This document shows positions 17,301 to 25,866 of a stretch of DNA of 64,000 nt, one piece after another (position 1 is the stretch's first letter; each line of letters starts with the position of its first letter). The notes beneath the pieces are model-generated. The model searched no databases. It was not told where the DNA came from and worked only from the letters and a program-made list of their open reading frames with translations. Origin of the DNA: Luteimicrobium sp042670205. GTDB lineage: Bacteria; Actinomycetota; Actinomycetes; Actinomycetales; Cellulomonadaceae. Position numbers and translations under genes: made by a program. The stretch is taken from positions 186,001 to 250,000 of the forward strand of contig NZ_JBHUWD010000001.1 in NCBI RefSeq assembly GCF_042670205.1. Reading direction: 5' to 3'.

Positions 17301-20293
17301 ACGGACGCGTTCTTCAGCGACGCCTCGTAGGCGCGCTGCACGTTGATGTCGACGCCCTTGACGAACGCGTCGGCGAACGCCACGTCCGAGCTGGTGCCCG
17401 TCATCGAGTTCGCGTAGCCGGGGGCGGACCAGCGCGAGACCCAGCCGCCGTCCGCGTACTCCTGGGTCATGCCGTCGACCATCTCCGCGGCGTCGCCCGG
17501 GTACAGCAGCGAGTACGCCGGCCACGTGGTCCGGTAGGTGTCCCAGAAGCCGTTGTCGACGTAGACCTTGCCGTCGACGATCGGCGCGCCGGTCGTCGTG
17601 GCCGTCGTGCCGTCGGGAGCCGGGTCGAGGCTCGTGCCCGACTGGTCGACGTGCTTCCAGACGGGCGACGCCGCGGTGCCGGTGTTCTCGTAGCCCGAGT
17701 TCGGGTAGAGGTTGAGCCGGTAGAGGTTCGAGTACAGCGTCGTGAGCTGGTCCTCGGTCGCGCCCTCGACGTCGATCACGCCGAGCTTCGCGTCCCACAG
17801 CGCCTGCGCGCGGTCCCGGACCTGCTCGAACGTGTCGCCGTCGGCGATCTCCAGCCCCAGGTTGTGCTTGGCCTGGGCGACGCCGACCAGCGACGTCGCG
17901 ATCCGCATCTCGACGGTCTTGCTCTTCGACGTGTCGAAGGTCAGGTAGCCCGAGACGTTCTCGCGGCCGCTCGTCGCGAGCTTGCCGCCCGCCGTGGCGG
18001 GGCGGTCGAACGTCGCGTAGACGTACATCCGCTTGTACCCGTTGCTCTGGTTGCCGGCCGCGACGTCCGTGTAGCCCGAGAGCGTGCCGGTCGTCGGGTC
18101 GAGCGTCAGCCCGCCGGCGTTGTTGACGTTGTCGAGCAGGACGTTCGACTCGTCGCCCGTGAACGTGAACCGGAACATCGCCGCATGGTCGGTGGGCGCG
18201 ATCTCGGTCTTCATGCCGTCGTCGAACGTGACGCCGTAGTAGTACGGGCGCGCCACCTCGTTGTCGTGGCTGAAGGTCTCGGCCCGCACCGAGCGGCTCG
18301 CGTCGGGCTTGCCGGTCTGGGCGGACGGCATGATCTGGAACGTCTGCCGGTCACCGATCCACGGGCTCGGCTCGTGGCTGAGGTTGAACGACTGGATCGT
18401 CGGCCGGTTCTGGCTGTCGTTGCCCTGCTGGTAGCGGTACTCCCAGGTGGCGGAGCCGGAGTCCGTAGCCGGCGTCCAGAAGTTGAAGCCGTGCGGGACC
18501 GCCGTCGCGGGGATGTTGTTGCCCCGCGAGAAGTCGCCCGACGAGTTGGTGCCGCGGGTCGTGAGGACGTGGTCGGACGGGTGCGCGGACGTGTTCGCCG
18601 GCGGAGCGTCGCCGACGCGGATGTCGTCGACCCAGCCGCTGAAGTCGGCCGGCCCCGCGGTGTTGTCGTACCCGACGAGGATGCGGTCGATCGTCTTGCC
18701 GGCGGCGACCTTGCCGATCTCGCTCCGGACGGCGTTCCACTGGTTGACGTAGAGCACCTTCGAGTCGCCCTGGCCCTGCGGGTCGAGCGCGTAGCCGTGA
18801 GCGTCCGTGGCGCCGAGCTGGCTGAGGTAGGTGCCGTCGGTGAACGCGAGGTCCACGGCGACGTGCGTGCTCGCGTACGACCGGTCCTTCTCGGACGCCT
18901 CGGGGAACAGCTCGTACGACAGCTGCGTGCCCGTCCCGACGGGCACGTCGACGTCGAGCACCTTGTTGTACGCGAAGCCGTGGCCCTCGGCCGTCTGGCT
19001 GCCCGCGAGGTGCAGGGCGTGCATGCCGGTCCAGCCGGCCTGCGTCTTGGCGTCGTAGGCGTTCGCCGGGCCGGAGCCGAGCGTCGTCGCCATGGGCGTC
19101 CGCTTCGCGGGCGTCGTGGACAGCAGCCACTCGGCGAGCTGGGTGCCGTCGCTCCCGGAGTTCTCCGTGACGGCCAAGCGGTAGTACCGGAACGCCTGGG
19201 GCTTCTCGACCGTGTACTCGCGGGTCTCCAGCCGGTCGGCGAAGGCCTGGTTGGTGCGGGTGTCGAGGGTCGTCCAGCTGGAGCCGTCGCTCGATCCCTG
19301 GAGCTTCCACGACCGCGGGTCGCGGTCGGGCGCGTCGCCCGCGGACGCGAGCGCGTACGTGGCGACGGCGGCAGGCTCCTTGAGCTCGTAGGTCACCGTG
19401 GGGGTCCGGGATCCCGTGAGCCACTTGGTGCTGACCTTGCCGTCGGCGAGGTTGGCGGCGACCTCGTCCGGCGGGTTCTCGCCGCTGGCGCTCACCTTGG
19501 CGACCGTGCTCGTGATGTCGCCGGGGAAGTCGATCGTGCCGGGCTTGAGCTGCTGGACGGACGCGTCGGCGATGGTGACGTCGAGCGCGCCGCTGCTGTG
19601 GGTGCGGATCTGGAACTGGGGCGTGCCGCCGCCGCTCGTGGGTCGCGCGATGTCGACCGTGACCGTCCGCGGCTTGGCCGTGAGAGCGACCTCCTCGCCG
19701 CCCACGTCGCGGCCGCCGTCGTAGACGTTGAAGAACACCGTGCCGCTGCCGCTGAGCGTCACCTGCGCGCGCAGCGGGACGCCGCGGACGAGGTTCGGCA
19801 TCGGCACCTGCGTCCAGGTCTCGCCGGCCGACTGCATCGCCCAGTGCATCGCGGTGTCGCCGGTGTCGCTCGTGGGCTGGAGCGTGCCGGGCACGTTCCC
19901 GACGCCGTTCTGGAACGGCCCCTCCCACGCGCGCGTGTCCGTGGCGCCGCCGAGCAGGTTGTCGCCGACCGGCGTGCTGGGGCTGCGCTCGAGCACGGTC
20001 GTCCCGACGACGCCGGACGAGCGCGGGCCGTCCGTGCCCTGCTCGGTCTCGCTGTCCCAGGTGGGCTGGGGGTCGTCGGGCTCGAACGACGTGAAGAACG
20101 ACCCGCCGCCGGTCTGCGCCGCCGGCGCGTCGGGGGACGCGTGGAGCGTCGTCGCGTTCGCGGCGCCCACCCCGGTGGCTCCGACCGTGAGGGCCAGGAC
20201 CGGGGGGAGCGCGAGCCGGAGCCAGCGCGGGCGGCTCACGGGCCGTCTTTGGGGTGGGGCGAGGGGTGGTGGAGTGGTAGCGCGAGAAGGCAT
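14315..20293 (-). CDS. Secreted GH92 alpha-mannosidase fused to GH76 endo-alpha-1,6-mannanase
   Basis: Extracellular enzyme of 1992 residues for alpha-mannan. Order: Sec signal peptide (1 to about 50, PRWLRLALPPVLALTVGATGVGAANA); jelly-roll region; F5/8 type C-like domain (about 260-395); carbohydrate-binding-like domain (about 400-560); GH92 exo-alpha-mannosidase (about 575-1310, with DEDNGEMSGWQVFSSLGFYP and WSLEDYLNDYGIA); second F5/8 type C-like domain (about 1330-1485); two helical FIVAR-like repeats (about 1485-1655); and GH76 (about 1660-1990), with the catalytic Asp pair in RAIDDSEWWGLAW. GH92 trims terminal mannose and GH76 cuts the 1,6-linked backbone. ATG at 20293 is fixed by the signal peptide. 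No sortase motif, so it is released. Confidence 0.95.
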   Translation of the reverse strand: MPSRATTPPPLAPPQRRPVSRPRWLRLALPPVLALTVGATGVGAANATTLHASPDAPAAQTGGGSFFTSFEPDDPQPTWDSETEQGTDGPRSSGVVGTTVLERSPSTPVGDNLLGGATDTRAWEGPFQNGVGNVPGTLQPTSDTGDTAMHWAMQSAGETWTQVPMPNLVRGVPLRAQVTLSGSGTVFFNVYDGGRDVGGEEVALTAKPRTVTVDIARPTSGGGTPQFQIRTHSSGALDVTIADASVQQLKPGTIDFPGDITSTVAKVSASGENPPDEVAANLADGKVSTKWLTGSRTPTVTYELKEPAAVATYALASAGDAPDRDPRSWKLQGSSDGSSWTTLDTRTNQAFADRLETREYTVEKPQAFRYYRLAVTENSGSDGTQLAEWLLSTTPAKRTPMATTLGSGPANAYDAKTQAGWTGMHALHLAGSQTAEGHGFAYNKVLDVDVPVGTGTQLSYELFPEASEKDRSYASTHVAVDLAFTDGTYLSQLGATDAHGYALDPQGQGDSKVLYVNQWNAVRSEIGKVAAGKTIDRILVGYDNTAGPADFSGWVDDIRVGDAPPANTSAHPSDHVLTTRGTNSSGDFSRGNNIPATAVPHGFNFWTPATDSGSATWEYRYQQGNDSQNRPTIQSFNLSHEPSPWIGDRQTFQIMPSAQTGKPDASRSVRAETFSHDNEVARPYYYGVTFDDGMKTEIAPTDHAAMFRFTFTGDESNVLLDNVNNAGGLTLDPTTGTLSGYTDVAAGNQSNGYKRMYVYATFDRPATAGGKLATSGRENVSGYLTFDTSKSKTVEMRIATSLVGVAQAKHNLGLEIADGDTFEQVRDRAQALWDAKLGVIDVEGATEDQLTTLYSNLYRLNLYPNSGYENTGTAASPVWKHVDQSGTSLDPAPDGTTATTTGAPIVDGKVYVDNGFWDTYRTTWPAYSLLYPGDAAEMVDGMTQEYADGGWVSRWSAPGYANSMTGTSSDVAFADAFVKGVDINVQRAYEASLKNASVAPPNENVGRKGQDQATFLGYTPSSTHESASWSLEDYLNDYGIAMMSKKLLDSTDASDAHHQEYADNYEYYLNRSLDYVNLFDSQTGFFRAKDASGDWAQAASDFDPRAWGSPYTETDAWNFAFHAVQDPQGLANLYGGRTKLADKLDEFFATPETAQYPGAYGGVIHEMREAKAVRMGQWGLSNQVSHHIPYLYDAVGQPSKTQAIVREALARGFVGSEIGQGYPGDEDNGEMSGWQVFSSLGFYPLQVGSPTYAIGSPLFTKATIHLASGKDLVISAPDNSATNVYVQGVTVNGKAQNSTVFTQDQLTAGGTVVFNMGPTPSSWGTGAKDGLPSITQGDDVPDPLADVTGPKAGKATADDADAEVAKLFDNTSGTGATFSSATPTVSYALTGRTARATMYTLTSAAAKGADPTAWKLQGSQDGKTWVTLDTRSGETFSERQQTRAFSVAHPGIYRQYRVAVTKSQAKTTALSEVELLAHTPRVSELADVITSARQHHEIPERTAKDLGALVDAAQKAEDAGDADAVKAQVRALKAAMDGMPQSLLPDDVRAQLELVVSQWIGDGEGLDLLRAQLGELTRSKDIIGGVSHDLVDLVDKAQAAADGNHAAPLAQALEDLRSAIAGAKDNKVSKDAKAALLPLVDQLIASPPSTTRATSAAAVLMSDYDPGKAWWPSSWWNSAVATQTVVEYMQRTGDTSYLAQVDRTFEQDKGKFPAGQLSGDELLGNFTSRAIDDSEWWGLAWVQAYDLTGDQKYLDMATKIGEYVDGYWDTSTCGGGVWWDAERTYKNAVTNGLWVRLTAELHNRIKGDTTWLARSQAGWDWITSSGMINAKGLVNDGLDAKCQNNGGTVWTYNQGVFLGGGLELYKATGDASVLKTVRKLADAGTTDPELVTDGILTEECDPAGTCDDNAKQFKGVFLRYLGDLNDTLKDHPYQAFVDRQAQSVWAHDRNRDDRLGLRWAGGNGTEKANTFDWRTQASALSALLAAIPAKEA

Positions 20294-20501
20294 CGATGAC
20301 CTCGGGGCTCGGTGCGGCACGGTCGCCACAGGCTGACAGCGTTGTCTTGCGAGCCATACGAGACCACAGGGTGAGGCAATACTCAAGTCCCGGAATGAAT
20401 TCGCACCGGCGTGTCGCGGTGGAGGTGCCTCGGCCGCCTCGCGGCGGCGTGGCGTCTTCGGTGGCACGATGGGGACACCGGTTCCGAGGGAGGGTGGAAC
20501 G

Positions 20502-20933
20502 ATGGCGGCCGACGGCGGCACGGGACGACGATCCACCGCGCTCTCCTGGACGATCGTGTCGGCGACCGCGGTGGTGTGGGTCGTCCTGCTCGTCTGGAAG
20601 CCGGGCACGGAGGGCAGCGTCTTGTCCGCGGTCTCGTCGCTCTTCCTCTACGGCGTCTTCGTCGTCGCGGTGGTCTGGCGGATCGTCCGCGAGGCGGCCC
20701 GCAGGACGCCGACGCCCGTGCGCCGCACCATCAGGCCCGGGGTGCAGGGGCTCGGCGAGGTCCAGGAGCTCTACCTCGGCCGGAAGCCGCTGCCGCCGCC
20801 CACCTACGCGGCGCCCGAGGGCGTCGTCGCGGAGGCGGTCATGGAGCGGCACGACCCGTTGGACGACCCGGTCTGGGTGGTCGGGACCGACGGCTCCTGG
20901 GGGCCGCCGCGGCGCGAGGTCAGCGGCGCGTGA
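20502..20933 (+). CDS. Small two-helix membrane protein, unknown function
   Basis: Protein of 143 residues with two hydrophobic segments at about 15-33 (LSWTIVSATAVVWVVLLVW) and 42-62 (AVSSLFLYGVFVVAVVWRI), then a basic and proline-rich cytoplasmic tail ending in WVVGTDGSWGPPRR. ATG at 20502 follows GGGAGGG. I do not recognise a family. The last 14 bases overlap the 3' end of the convergent rlmC gene. It is divergent from the GH92-GH76 gene, but nothing links the two functionally. Confidence 0.75.
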   Translation: MAADGGTGRRSTALSWTIVSATAVVWVVLLVWKPGTEGSVLSAVSSLFLYGVFVVAVVWRIVREAARRTPTPVRRTIRPGVQGLGEVQELYLGRKPLPPPTYAAPEGVVAEAVMERHDPLDDPVWVVGTDGSWGPPRREVSGA

Positions 20934-22068
20934 GCCGCGCGACGACCTCGTAGTGGTGCGTCTGGGGGAACATGTCGAGCAGCCGGACGTGGGTGGGCCG
21001 GAGGGACGGCATCGCGGCCAGGTCCCTCGCGAGCGTCACCGCGTTGCAGCTCGAGTAGACGACGTCCCGCACACCCGACGCCTCGAGCCAGCCCGCGAGC
21101 TCCGGCCCGATCCCGCGGCGGGGCGGGTTGACGACCACGAGGTCCGGGACGGCGTCGGGCGGGGCGGCGAGCGCGAACGCGGTCGCGTCGTCGGCGACGA
21201 AGCGCATGCCCGGGAGCCCCGCGTCGCGCGCGGTGAGCGCGGCGCTCGCGACGGCCTCCCGGCTCGTCTCCACGCCCACCACCTCGCGGCCCGGCGCCGC
21301 GCAGTGCAGCGCGAACCCGCCGACGCCGCAGTACAGGTCCCACAGGCGCGCGGGCGCGGCCTCGTCGACCCAGGCGGCGACCTGGTCGTAGAGCGCGGTC
21401 GCGACGGTCGTGTTCGTCTGGAAGAAGCTCTGCGGACGCAGGTGCAGGTCGAGCCCGCCGACCCGCATCGTGAGGGTCTCGCGCTCGGTCAGCACGAGCT
21501 CGAGGTCGCCCTCGAGGATCGCCTTGTGCTCGGGCTGCACGTTCACCGACGCGACGGCGAGGCCCGGCAGCGCGTCGCGCAGCCACCCCAGGTGCTTGCG
21601 GATCCGCGCGACCGGCTCCTGCGAGCGAAGCACCCACCGGACCATGAGCTCGCCCGACGGCGCCTGGGTGACGATGAGGTACTTGAGCTCGCCCCGGCGC
21701 GTGGCCACGTCGTAGGGGGCGAGCCCGGCGCGCGTGACGAAGGCCGCGAGCGGCCCGAACGTCGCCTGGAGGCTCGCGGGATAGAGCCCGCAGTCCGTCA
21801 GGTCGACCCCCGTCGCGCCCGAGGGGTCGCGATGGTCGAGGATCCCGAGGACCGGCGCGTCGACGGTCCCGGTCACGACCATCTTCGCCTTGTTCCGGAA
21901 CCCCGACTCGGGTCCCGTGAACGGCTCGAGCCAGACGGCGTCCCCGCCGCCGACGCCGTCGAGCAGCTCCCGGCAGCGCGCCTCCTTGTCGGCGACCTGC
22001 ACGGGGTACGGCTGCCCCATGAGCGCGCACGACCGGCACTCACCGGCGTCGAAGTGGGGGCACTGCAC
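20920..22068 (-). CDS. rlmC: 23S rRNA (uracil-5-)-methyltransferase, RlmC-like
   Basis: SAM-dependent RNA methyltransferase of the TrmA/RumA family, 382 residues. The N-terminus MQCPHFDAGECRSCALM closely resembles E. coli RlmC and gives Fe-S cluster cysteines Cys3, Cys11 and Cys14. The SAM motif is LWDLYCGVGGFALHCA; NPPRRGIG and the catalytic cysteine in VYSSCNAVTLARDL follow. There is no TRAM domain, again as in RlmC. It probably makes m5U in 23S rRNA; family members RlmD or TrmA-like enzymes cannot be fully excluded. It stands alone, divergent from the globin gene. Confidence 0.9.
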   Translation of the reverse strand: MQCPHFDAGECRSCALMGQPYPVQVADKEARCRELLDGVGGGDAVWLEPFTGPESGFRNKAKMVVTGTVDAPVLGILDHRDPSGATGVDLTDCGLYPASLQATFGPLAAFVTRAGLAPYDVATRRGELKYLIVTQAPSGELMVRWVLRSQEPVARIRKHLGWLRDALPGLAVASVNVQPEHKAILEGDLELVLTERETLTMRVGGLDLHLRPQSFFQTNTTVATALYDQVAAWVDEAAPARLWDLYCGVGGFALHCAAPGREVVGVETSREAVASAALTARDAGLPGMRFVADDATAFALAAPPDAVPDLVVVNPPRRGIGPELAGWLEASGVRDVVYSSCNAVTLARDLAAMPSLRPTHVRLLDMFPQTHHYEVVARLTRR

Positions 22069-22232
22069 GCCACGAGCCTACGGGCGCCGGGCCGCGCTGC
22101 CCGTCCCGCGGGACGGGTATTGCGCGGAAACGAGGCTTGCGTCACGGTTACGCCCGGGGGACCTCGTTCCTCAGGACCGTACTCGCCGACCCGGGCACCG
22201 GCCCGGCCGTCACGATCGACAAGGAACCACCC

Positions 22233-22643
22233 ATGGACCAGCGCCAGATCGACCTCGTCCAGTCCACCTTCGCCCAGGTGGCGCCGATCGCCGACACCGC
22301 GTCGGAGATCTTCTACGACGAGCTCTTCACGCTCGACCCGAGCCTGCGCCGCCTCTTCAAGGACGACCTGACCGAGCAGCGCAAGAAGCTCATGACGATG
22401 CTCGGCCTCGCGGTCGACGGGCTGGACGACTGGGAGCTCGCGTCGGAGGTCGTCCGGGGCCTGGGCGCCCGCCACGCCGCATACGGGGTGAAGCCCGAGC
22501 ACTTCGACACCGTCGGCGCCGCGCTCCTCGCGACCCTCGGCAAGGGACTCGGCGACGCGTTCACGCCCGAGGTCGAGGAAGCGTGGACCGCGTGCTACGT
22601 GCTCGTCTCGGGCGAGATGAAGGGCGCGATGGCCGCCGCCTGA
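22233..22643 (+). CDS. Single-domain globin
   Basis: Haem protein of 136 residues with the full globin helix pattern, resembling the haem domain of flavohaemoglobins or neuroglobin-like bacterial globins. PheCD1 is Phe42 (RRLFKDD) and the proximal histidine is His81 (LGARHAAYGV), followed by HFDTVGAALLATL. There is no reductase domain. Likely roles are oxygen or nitric oxide handling with an external reductase. ATG at 22233 has AAGGA a few bases upstream. It ends one base from the convergent GH15 gene. Promoter control is not evident. Confidence 0.92.
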   Translation: MDQRQIDLVQSTFAQVAPIADTASEIFYDELFTLDPSLRRLFKDDLTEQRKKLMTMLGLAVDGLDDWELASEVVRGLGARHAAYGVKPEHFDTVGAALLATLGKGLGDAFTPEVEEAWTACYVLVSGEMKGAMAAA

Positions 22644-22644
22644 G

Positions 22645-24483
22645 TCAGTCCGCCGGGGACGCGAGCCGCTGAGCCGACTCCAGCAGGGCGGCATGCACGA
22701 AGGCCTGCGGGAGGTTGCCGCGCAGCTGCCGCTCGCCGACGTCGTACTCCTCCGCGAACAGCCCCGGCGGCCCGCACGCCGCGGCCGTCCGCTCGAACCA
22801 GCGGAAGGCCTGCGCGGAGTCGCCCTCGTACCACCAGGCGAGCGCCGTCGTGAAACCGCACAGCAGGAACGCCCCCTCGGCCTCGCCGAGGGGCCGTTCG
22901 TCCGGCGCGAACCGGTACACGAAGCCGTCCCGGGCGAGCTCCTCCGTCACCGCTCGCAGGGTGGCCCGGGTCCGCGGGTCGTCGGCCGGCAGCGCGCCCC
23001 GCACCGGCGCGAGCAGCATGCTCGCGTCGGTGCCGGGCGCGCCCGGCCGCCGCGCCCACGCGCCGTCCGGCCGCAGGCACCGTTCCGACGTGCGCGCCAG
23101 GATCGTGTCCGCGAGCGTCGCGAGCTCCCCGGCCTGGTGCCGGTCGCTCACCGCCGCCGTCGCGCGCAGCCCGGCGACGACGGCGAGCCGGGACTGCGTC
23201 CACCAGGCGTCCTCGAGCTCCCAGATGCCCGCGTCCGGCTCGTCCCAGCGCTCTCGCGCGACCTCGCACATGAGCTGCAGGGCCTGGCGACCGTCCGCGT
23301 CGAGGTGGTCGAGCGCCGCTGCGCGGGCGAGCAGCTGGATGAGCTCCCCCACGGTGTCGAGCTGGAACTGGTCGACCACGTGGTTCCCTACGACGTCCGA
23401 ACCGCCCGGGTAGCCGAGCAGGTCGAGCCGGCGCTCGCGGGGCAGGTCGGTGCCGACGACGGTGTAGGCCGGCGCGAGCTTCGGCCCGTGCTCGAGGATG
23501 CGCGCCACGGCGAACGCGACGGCGTCGTCGAGCAGGGGGTGCGGCTCGTCGACCGCCGCCGCGTGCCCCGCGTACGCCTGGTCGCGCAGCCACACGTACC
23601 GGTAGTCGTAGTTGCGACCACCCGCGGCCCGCTCGGGCAGGCCGAGGGTCGCCGCGGCGACCATGCCGCCACCGGGAACCGTCAGCCCGCGCAGGACGGC
23701 GTAGGCGTGCCGGGCGTCGCGGGGGCTGACCGCGTCGTCGAAGGGCGGCACGTGGTCGGCCCACCACCGGGTCGTGGTGTCCCAGAGCTGGGCCGCCGAC
23801 GGCGGCTCGTCGTCGGCGCGGTCGAAGGGCCGGTCCGACACCTCGAGCAGCAGGTCCCGGCTCTGCCCGGCCGCGAGCGTCGTCTCGACGACGAACGTTC
23901 CGCGCCAGGGACCGGACCGGGGCCGGGTCGCGTCGTCCGCCCCCCACCAGCGGAACCACAGGTCGCCGACGCGCCCGCTCCACGCGCGGCCCCAGGCTTG
24001 GACCTCCGCCTCGGAGCGCCGGACCCCGCGGGGGCGGTCGTCGCCGAAGTGCGCCCGGAGGTCGAGGACGATGCGCAGCGGCACGTCCTCGGTGTCGGCG
24101 CGGACGCTCCGCAGCAGCCGGACGACGTGCGGGTCGCCCGGCGTGACCAGGGCATCCCGCCCGGCGACGACGGCGCCGGGCGTGATCCACCGCGCACCCC
24201 AGACGAGCGTCCCGGGCTCGTAGGACCCGCCCGCCACGTACGGGACGAGCGGCGTCACGGCGTAGACACCCTCGCCGCCGACGAGGGAGGAGAGCACGGC
24301 GTCGTCGTGCCACGTCGGCGCGCACAGCCAGACGAGGTCGCCGCGCGGCCCGACGAGCGCGCCGCGGTGGCCGTCCCCGAGGAACGCGTAGTCGCGCTGC
24401 GGGTGCGGGCCGTAGTGCTCCCACGCGCGCGGCTGTGGCGGGGCCTCGCCGTGCCGCGGCTGAGGCCCGGAGCGTGGGCTCAC
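22645..24483 (-). CDS. Glycoside hydrolase family 15 protein (glucoamylase/trehalase-like)
   Basis: Cytoplasmic protein of 612 residues with the bacterial GH15 architecture: an N-terminal beta-sandwich (HYGPHPQRDYAFLGDGHRGALVG) and an (alpha/alpha)6 barrel. RNYDYRYVWLRDQAY, then GIWELEDAWWTQSRL with the probable general acid Glu, and GLFAEEYD with the probable base, are family landmarks. The substrate could be an alpha-glucan, dextrin or trehalose (mycobacterial trehalases are GH15). No signal peptide. The GTG start overlaps the TGA of the upstream SDR gene, so the two form an operon, a pairing whose sense is unclear. Confidence 0.88.
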   Translation of the reverse strand: MSPRSGPQPRHGEAPPQPRAWEHYGPHPQRDYAFLGDGHRGALVGPRGDLVWLCAPTWHDDAVLSSLVGGEGVYAVTPLVPYVAGGSYEPGTLVWGARWITPGAVVAGRDALVTPGDPHVVRLLRSVRADTEDVPLRIVLDLRAHFGDDRPRGVRRSEAEVQAWGRAWSGRVGDLWFRWWGADDATRPRSGPWRGTFVVETTLAAGQSRDLLLEVSDRPFDRADDEPPSAAQLWDTTTRWWADHVPPFDDAVSPRDARHAYAVLRGLTVPGGGMVAAATLGLPERAAGGRNYDYRYVWLRDQAYAGHAAAVDEPHPLLDDAVAFAVARILEHGPKLAPAYTVVGTDLPRERRLDLLGYPGGSDVVGNHVVDQFQLDTVGELIQLLARAAALDHLDADGRQALQLMCEVARERWDEPDAGIWELEDAWWTQSRLAVVAGLRATAAVSDRHQAGELATLADTILARTSERCLRPDGAWARRPGAPGTDASMLLAPVRGALPADDPRTRATLRAVTEELARDGFVYRFAPDERPLGEAEGAFLLCGFTTALAWWYEGDSAQAFRWFERTAAACGPPGLFAEEYDVGERQLRGNLPQAFVHAALLESAQRLASPAD

Positions 24484-25517
24484 GACCTGCCCGCCGTCCT
24501 CGTCGCCAGCGCGCCGGCGAGCGCGGCGATGGCGCCCGCGGCCGTCAGGCCGACCGCTCGACGGTGCCGGGTGGCCCACAGCTGCAGGCTCGACCCGTGC
24601 GCCTGCGCGTCGAAGATCCCGTGCGCCCCGAAGTCGCGGCCGCCTTCGCCGTCGGCGGGCTCCCACAGGTTGGCCGGCTGGTCGGGCGGGCGCGGGTCGG
24701 ACGTCTGCTGCGAGCCGAAACCCGTGCGCGCGAGGTACCGGTCGAGGATGCCGGGCACGACCGCGTTGAGGCCGATCGTCCCCGCCGTGCTGGCGCCGAC
24801 CCACCACTCCCGGCGTTGCGGGTGGTCCAGGGCCCACGCGACAGCGCGCGCCGCCACCTCGGGCTGGTAGATCGGCGGGACGGGCTGCGCCTGCTTTGGC
24901 AGCCGGGACAGCACCCACGAGAACTGCGGCGTGTTCACCGCGGGCATCTGCACCATGGTGATCCGCACGCCGGACTTCTCGTGCATCAGCTCGCACCGCA
25001 CGGACTCGGTGAAGCCCTGGATCGCGTGCTTCGCGCCGCAGTACGCGCTCTGCAGCGGGATGCCGCGGTAGGCGAGCGCCGACCCCACCTGCACGACGAC
25101 GCCGCGGTCCCGCGGTCGCATCCGTTTCAGCGCCGCGAGGGTCCCGTAGACGTAGCCGAGATAGGACACCTCCGTGACGCGCCGATACTCCTCGGGTGCG
25201 ATGTCGTGCGCCGGCGCGAAGACGGACGTGAACGCGACGTTGACCCACGCGTCGATCGGACCGGCCTCGGCCTCGACCCGGTCGGCGGCGGCCTCGACCG
25301 CGTCCGCGTCGGCGACGTCCACCTCGATGACGATCGGACGGCCGCCCGCGGCCTCGACGTCCCGGGCCGCCCCCTCGAGCCCGGCGCGGCCTCGCGCGAG
25401 CAGCGCGACGGTCGCGCCGCGCCTCGCCAGCTCGACCGCCGTCGCCCTCCCGATCCCGCCGCTCGCCCCCGTCACGACGACGGTCCTTCGCTCCTCCGGT
25501 GCGTTCGTGGTCGACAT
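24480..25517 (-). CDS. Short-chain dehydrogenase/reductase with C-terminal membrane helix
   Basis: NAD(P)-dependent oxidoreductase of 345 residues. Cofactor motif TGASGGIG at 16-23; catalytic Ser146, Tyr159 and Lys163 in the SAYCGAKHA region. The usual NNAG is replaced by VNVAF. After the 250-residue SDR core comes a tail with an acidic stretch and a hydrophobic segment (RRAVGLTAAGAIAALAGALA), suggesting membrane association; this long form is frequent in actinobacteria. It leads the operon with the GH15 gene, overlapping by four bases. The substrate is unknown. Confidence 0.88.
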   Translation of the reverse strand: MSTTNAPEERRTVVVTGASGGIGRATAVELARRGATVALLARGRAGLEGAARDVEAAGGRPIVIEVDVADADAVEAAADRVEAEAGPIDAWVNVAFTSVFAPAHDIAPEEYRRVTEVSYLGYVYGTLAALKRMRPRDRGVVVQVGSALAYRGIPLQSAYCGAKHAIQGFTESVRCELMHEKSGVRITMVQMPAVNTPQFSWVLSRLPKQAQPVPPIYQPEVAARAVAWALDHPQRREWWVGASTAGTIGLNAVVPGILDRYLARTGFGSQQTSDPRPPDQPANLWEPADGEGGRDFGAHGIFDAQAHGSSLQLWATRHRRAVGLTAAGAIAALAGALATRTAGRS

Positions 25518-25862
25518 ACCCCGATTCAGTCACGGCGCACCTGTGCTCGCACGACGACGGAGCGCCGACACCCTCGGCGGCGTTGCCGATCCGTGACCGC
25601 TCCGCGGTTGCGACGCGTCCCGCGGGCCCCGAGACTGGCGCTGCGACCATCGGTCACCCGACGAGGTCCGGCCGGGGTGCCGAGGTCACAACTGCAGACC
25701 CGCACGGACCCCCACGCAGGGCCGGCGAGCACCGCGACAGACGGCTCGGAAAGAATCTTCGCGAACTCGCGTCATGAACCCACGTGTCCTCCGTCTCTCC
25801 ATGTACCAACACCGTTCGGTCCCGGACGCACCCCGAGGACCGGAGAACACCTGGAGGATCAG
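25518..25862. other. 345-base intergenic region before the luxR-type gene
   Basis: Carries the leftward promoter of the SDR gene and the rightward promoter of the LuxR-type gene; I cannot fix either with confidence. The only structured elements I see are the short frame at 25774-25866 and GGAGG before the LuxR start. No hairpin, repeat or RNA gene is evident. Confidence 0.4.
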
Positions 25863-25866
25863 ATGA
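25774..25866 (+). CDS. Possible 30-residue leader peptide coupled to the LuxR-type gene
   Basis: ATG at 25774 opens a 30-codon frame rich in Arg and Pro (MNPRVLRLSMYQHRSVPDAP and ten more residues), whose TGA overlaps the ATG of the regulator gene (ATGA at 25863-25866). There is no convincing ribosome site at its own start. It may be a leader that couples translation or simply chance. Confidence 0.25.
   Translation: MNPRVLRLSMYQHRSVPDAPRGPENTWRIR

Noticed and set aside
14177..20299. A 2040-residue plus-strand open frame opposite the GH92-GH76 gene
   Set aside because: It is the antisense shadow of a high-GC gene: Arg/Gly/Ala/Val-rich, no domain, no ribosome site. The minus strand has a full signal peptide and catalytic motifs.
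20294..20400. Promoter for the GH92-GH76 gene (TTGCCT with TATGGC)
   Set aside because: The spacer would be only 15 bases and other pairs are equally weak, so I did not annotate it.
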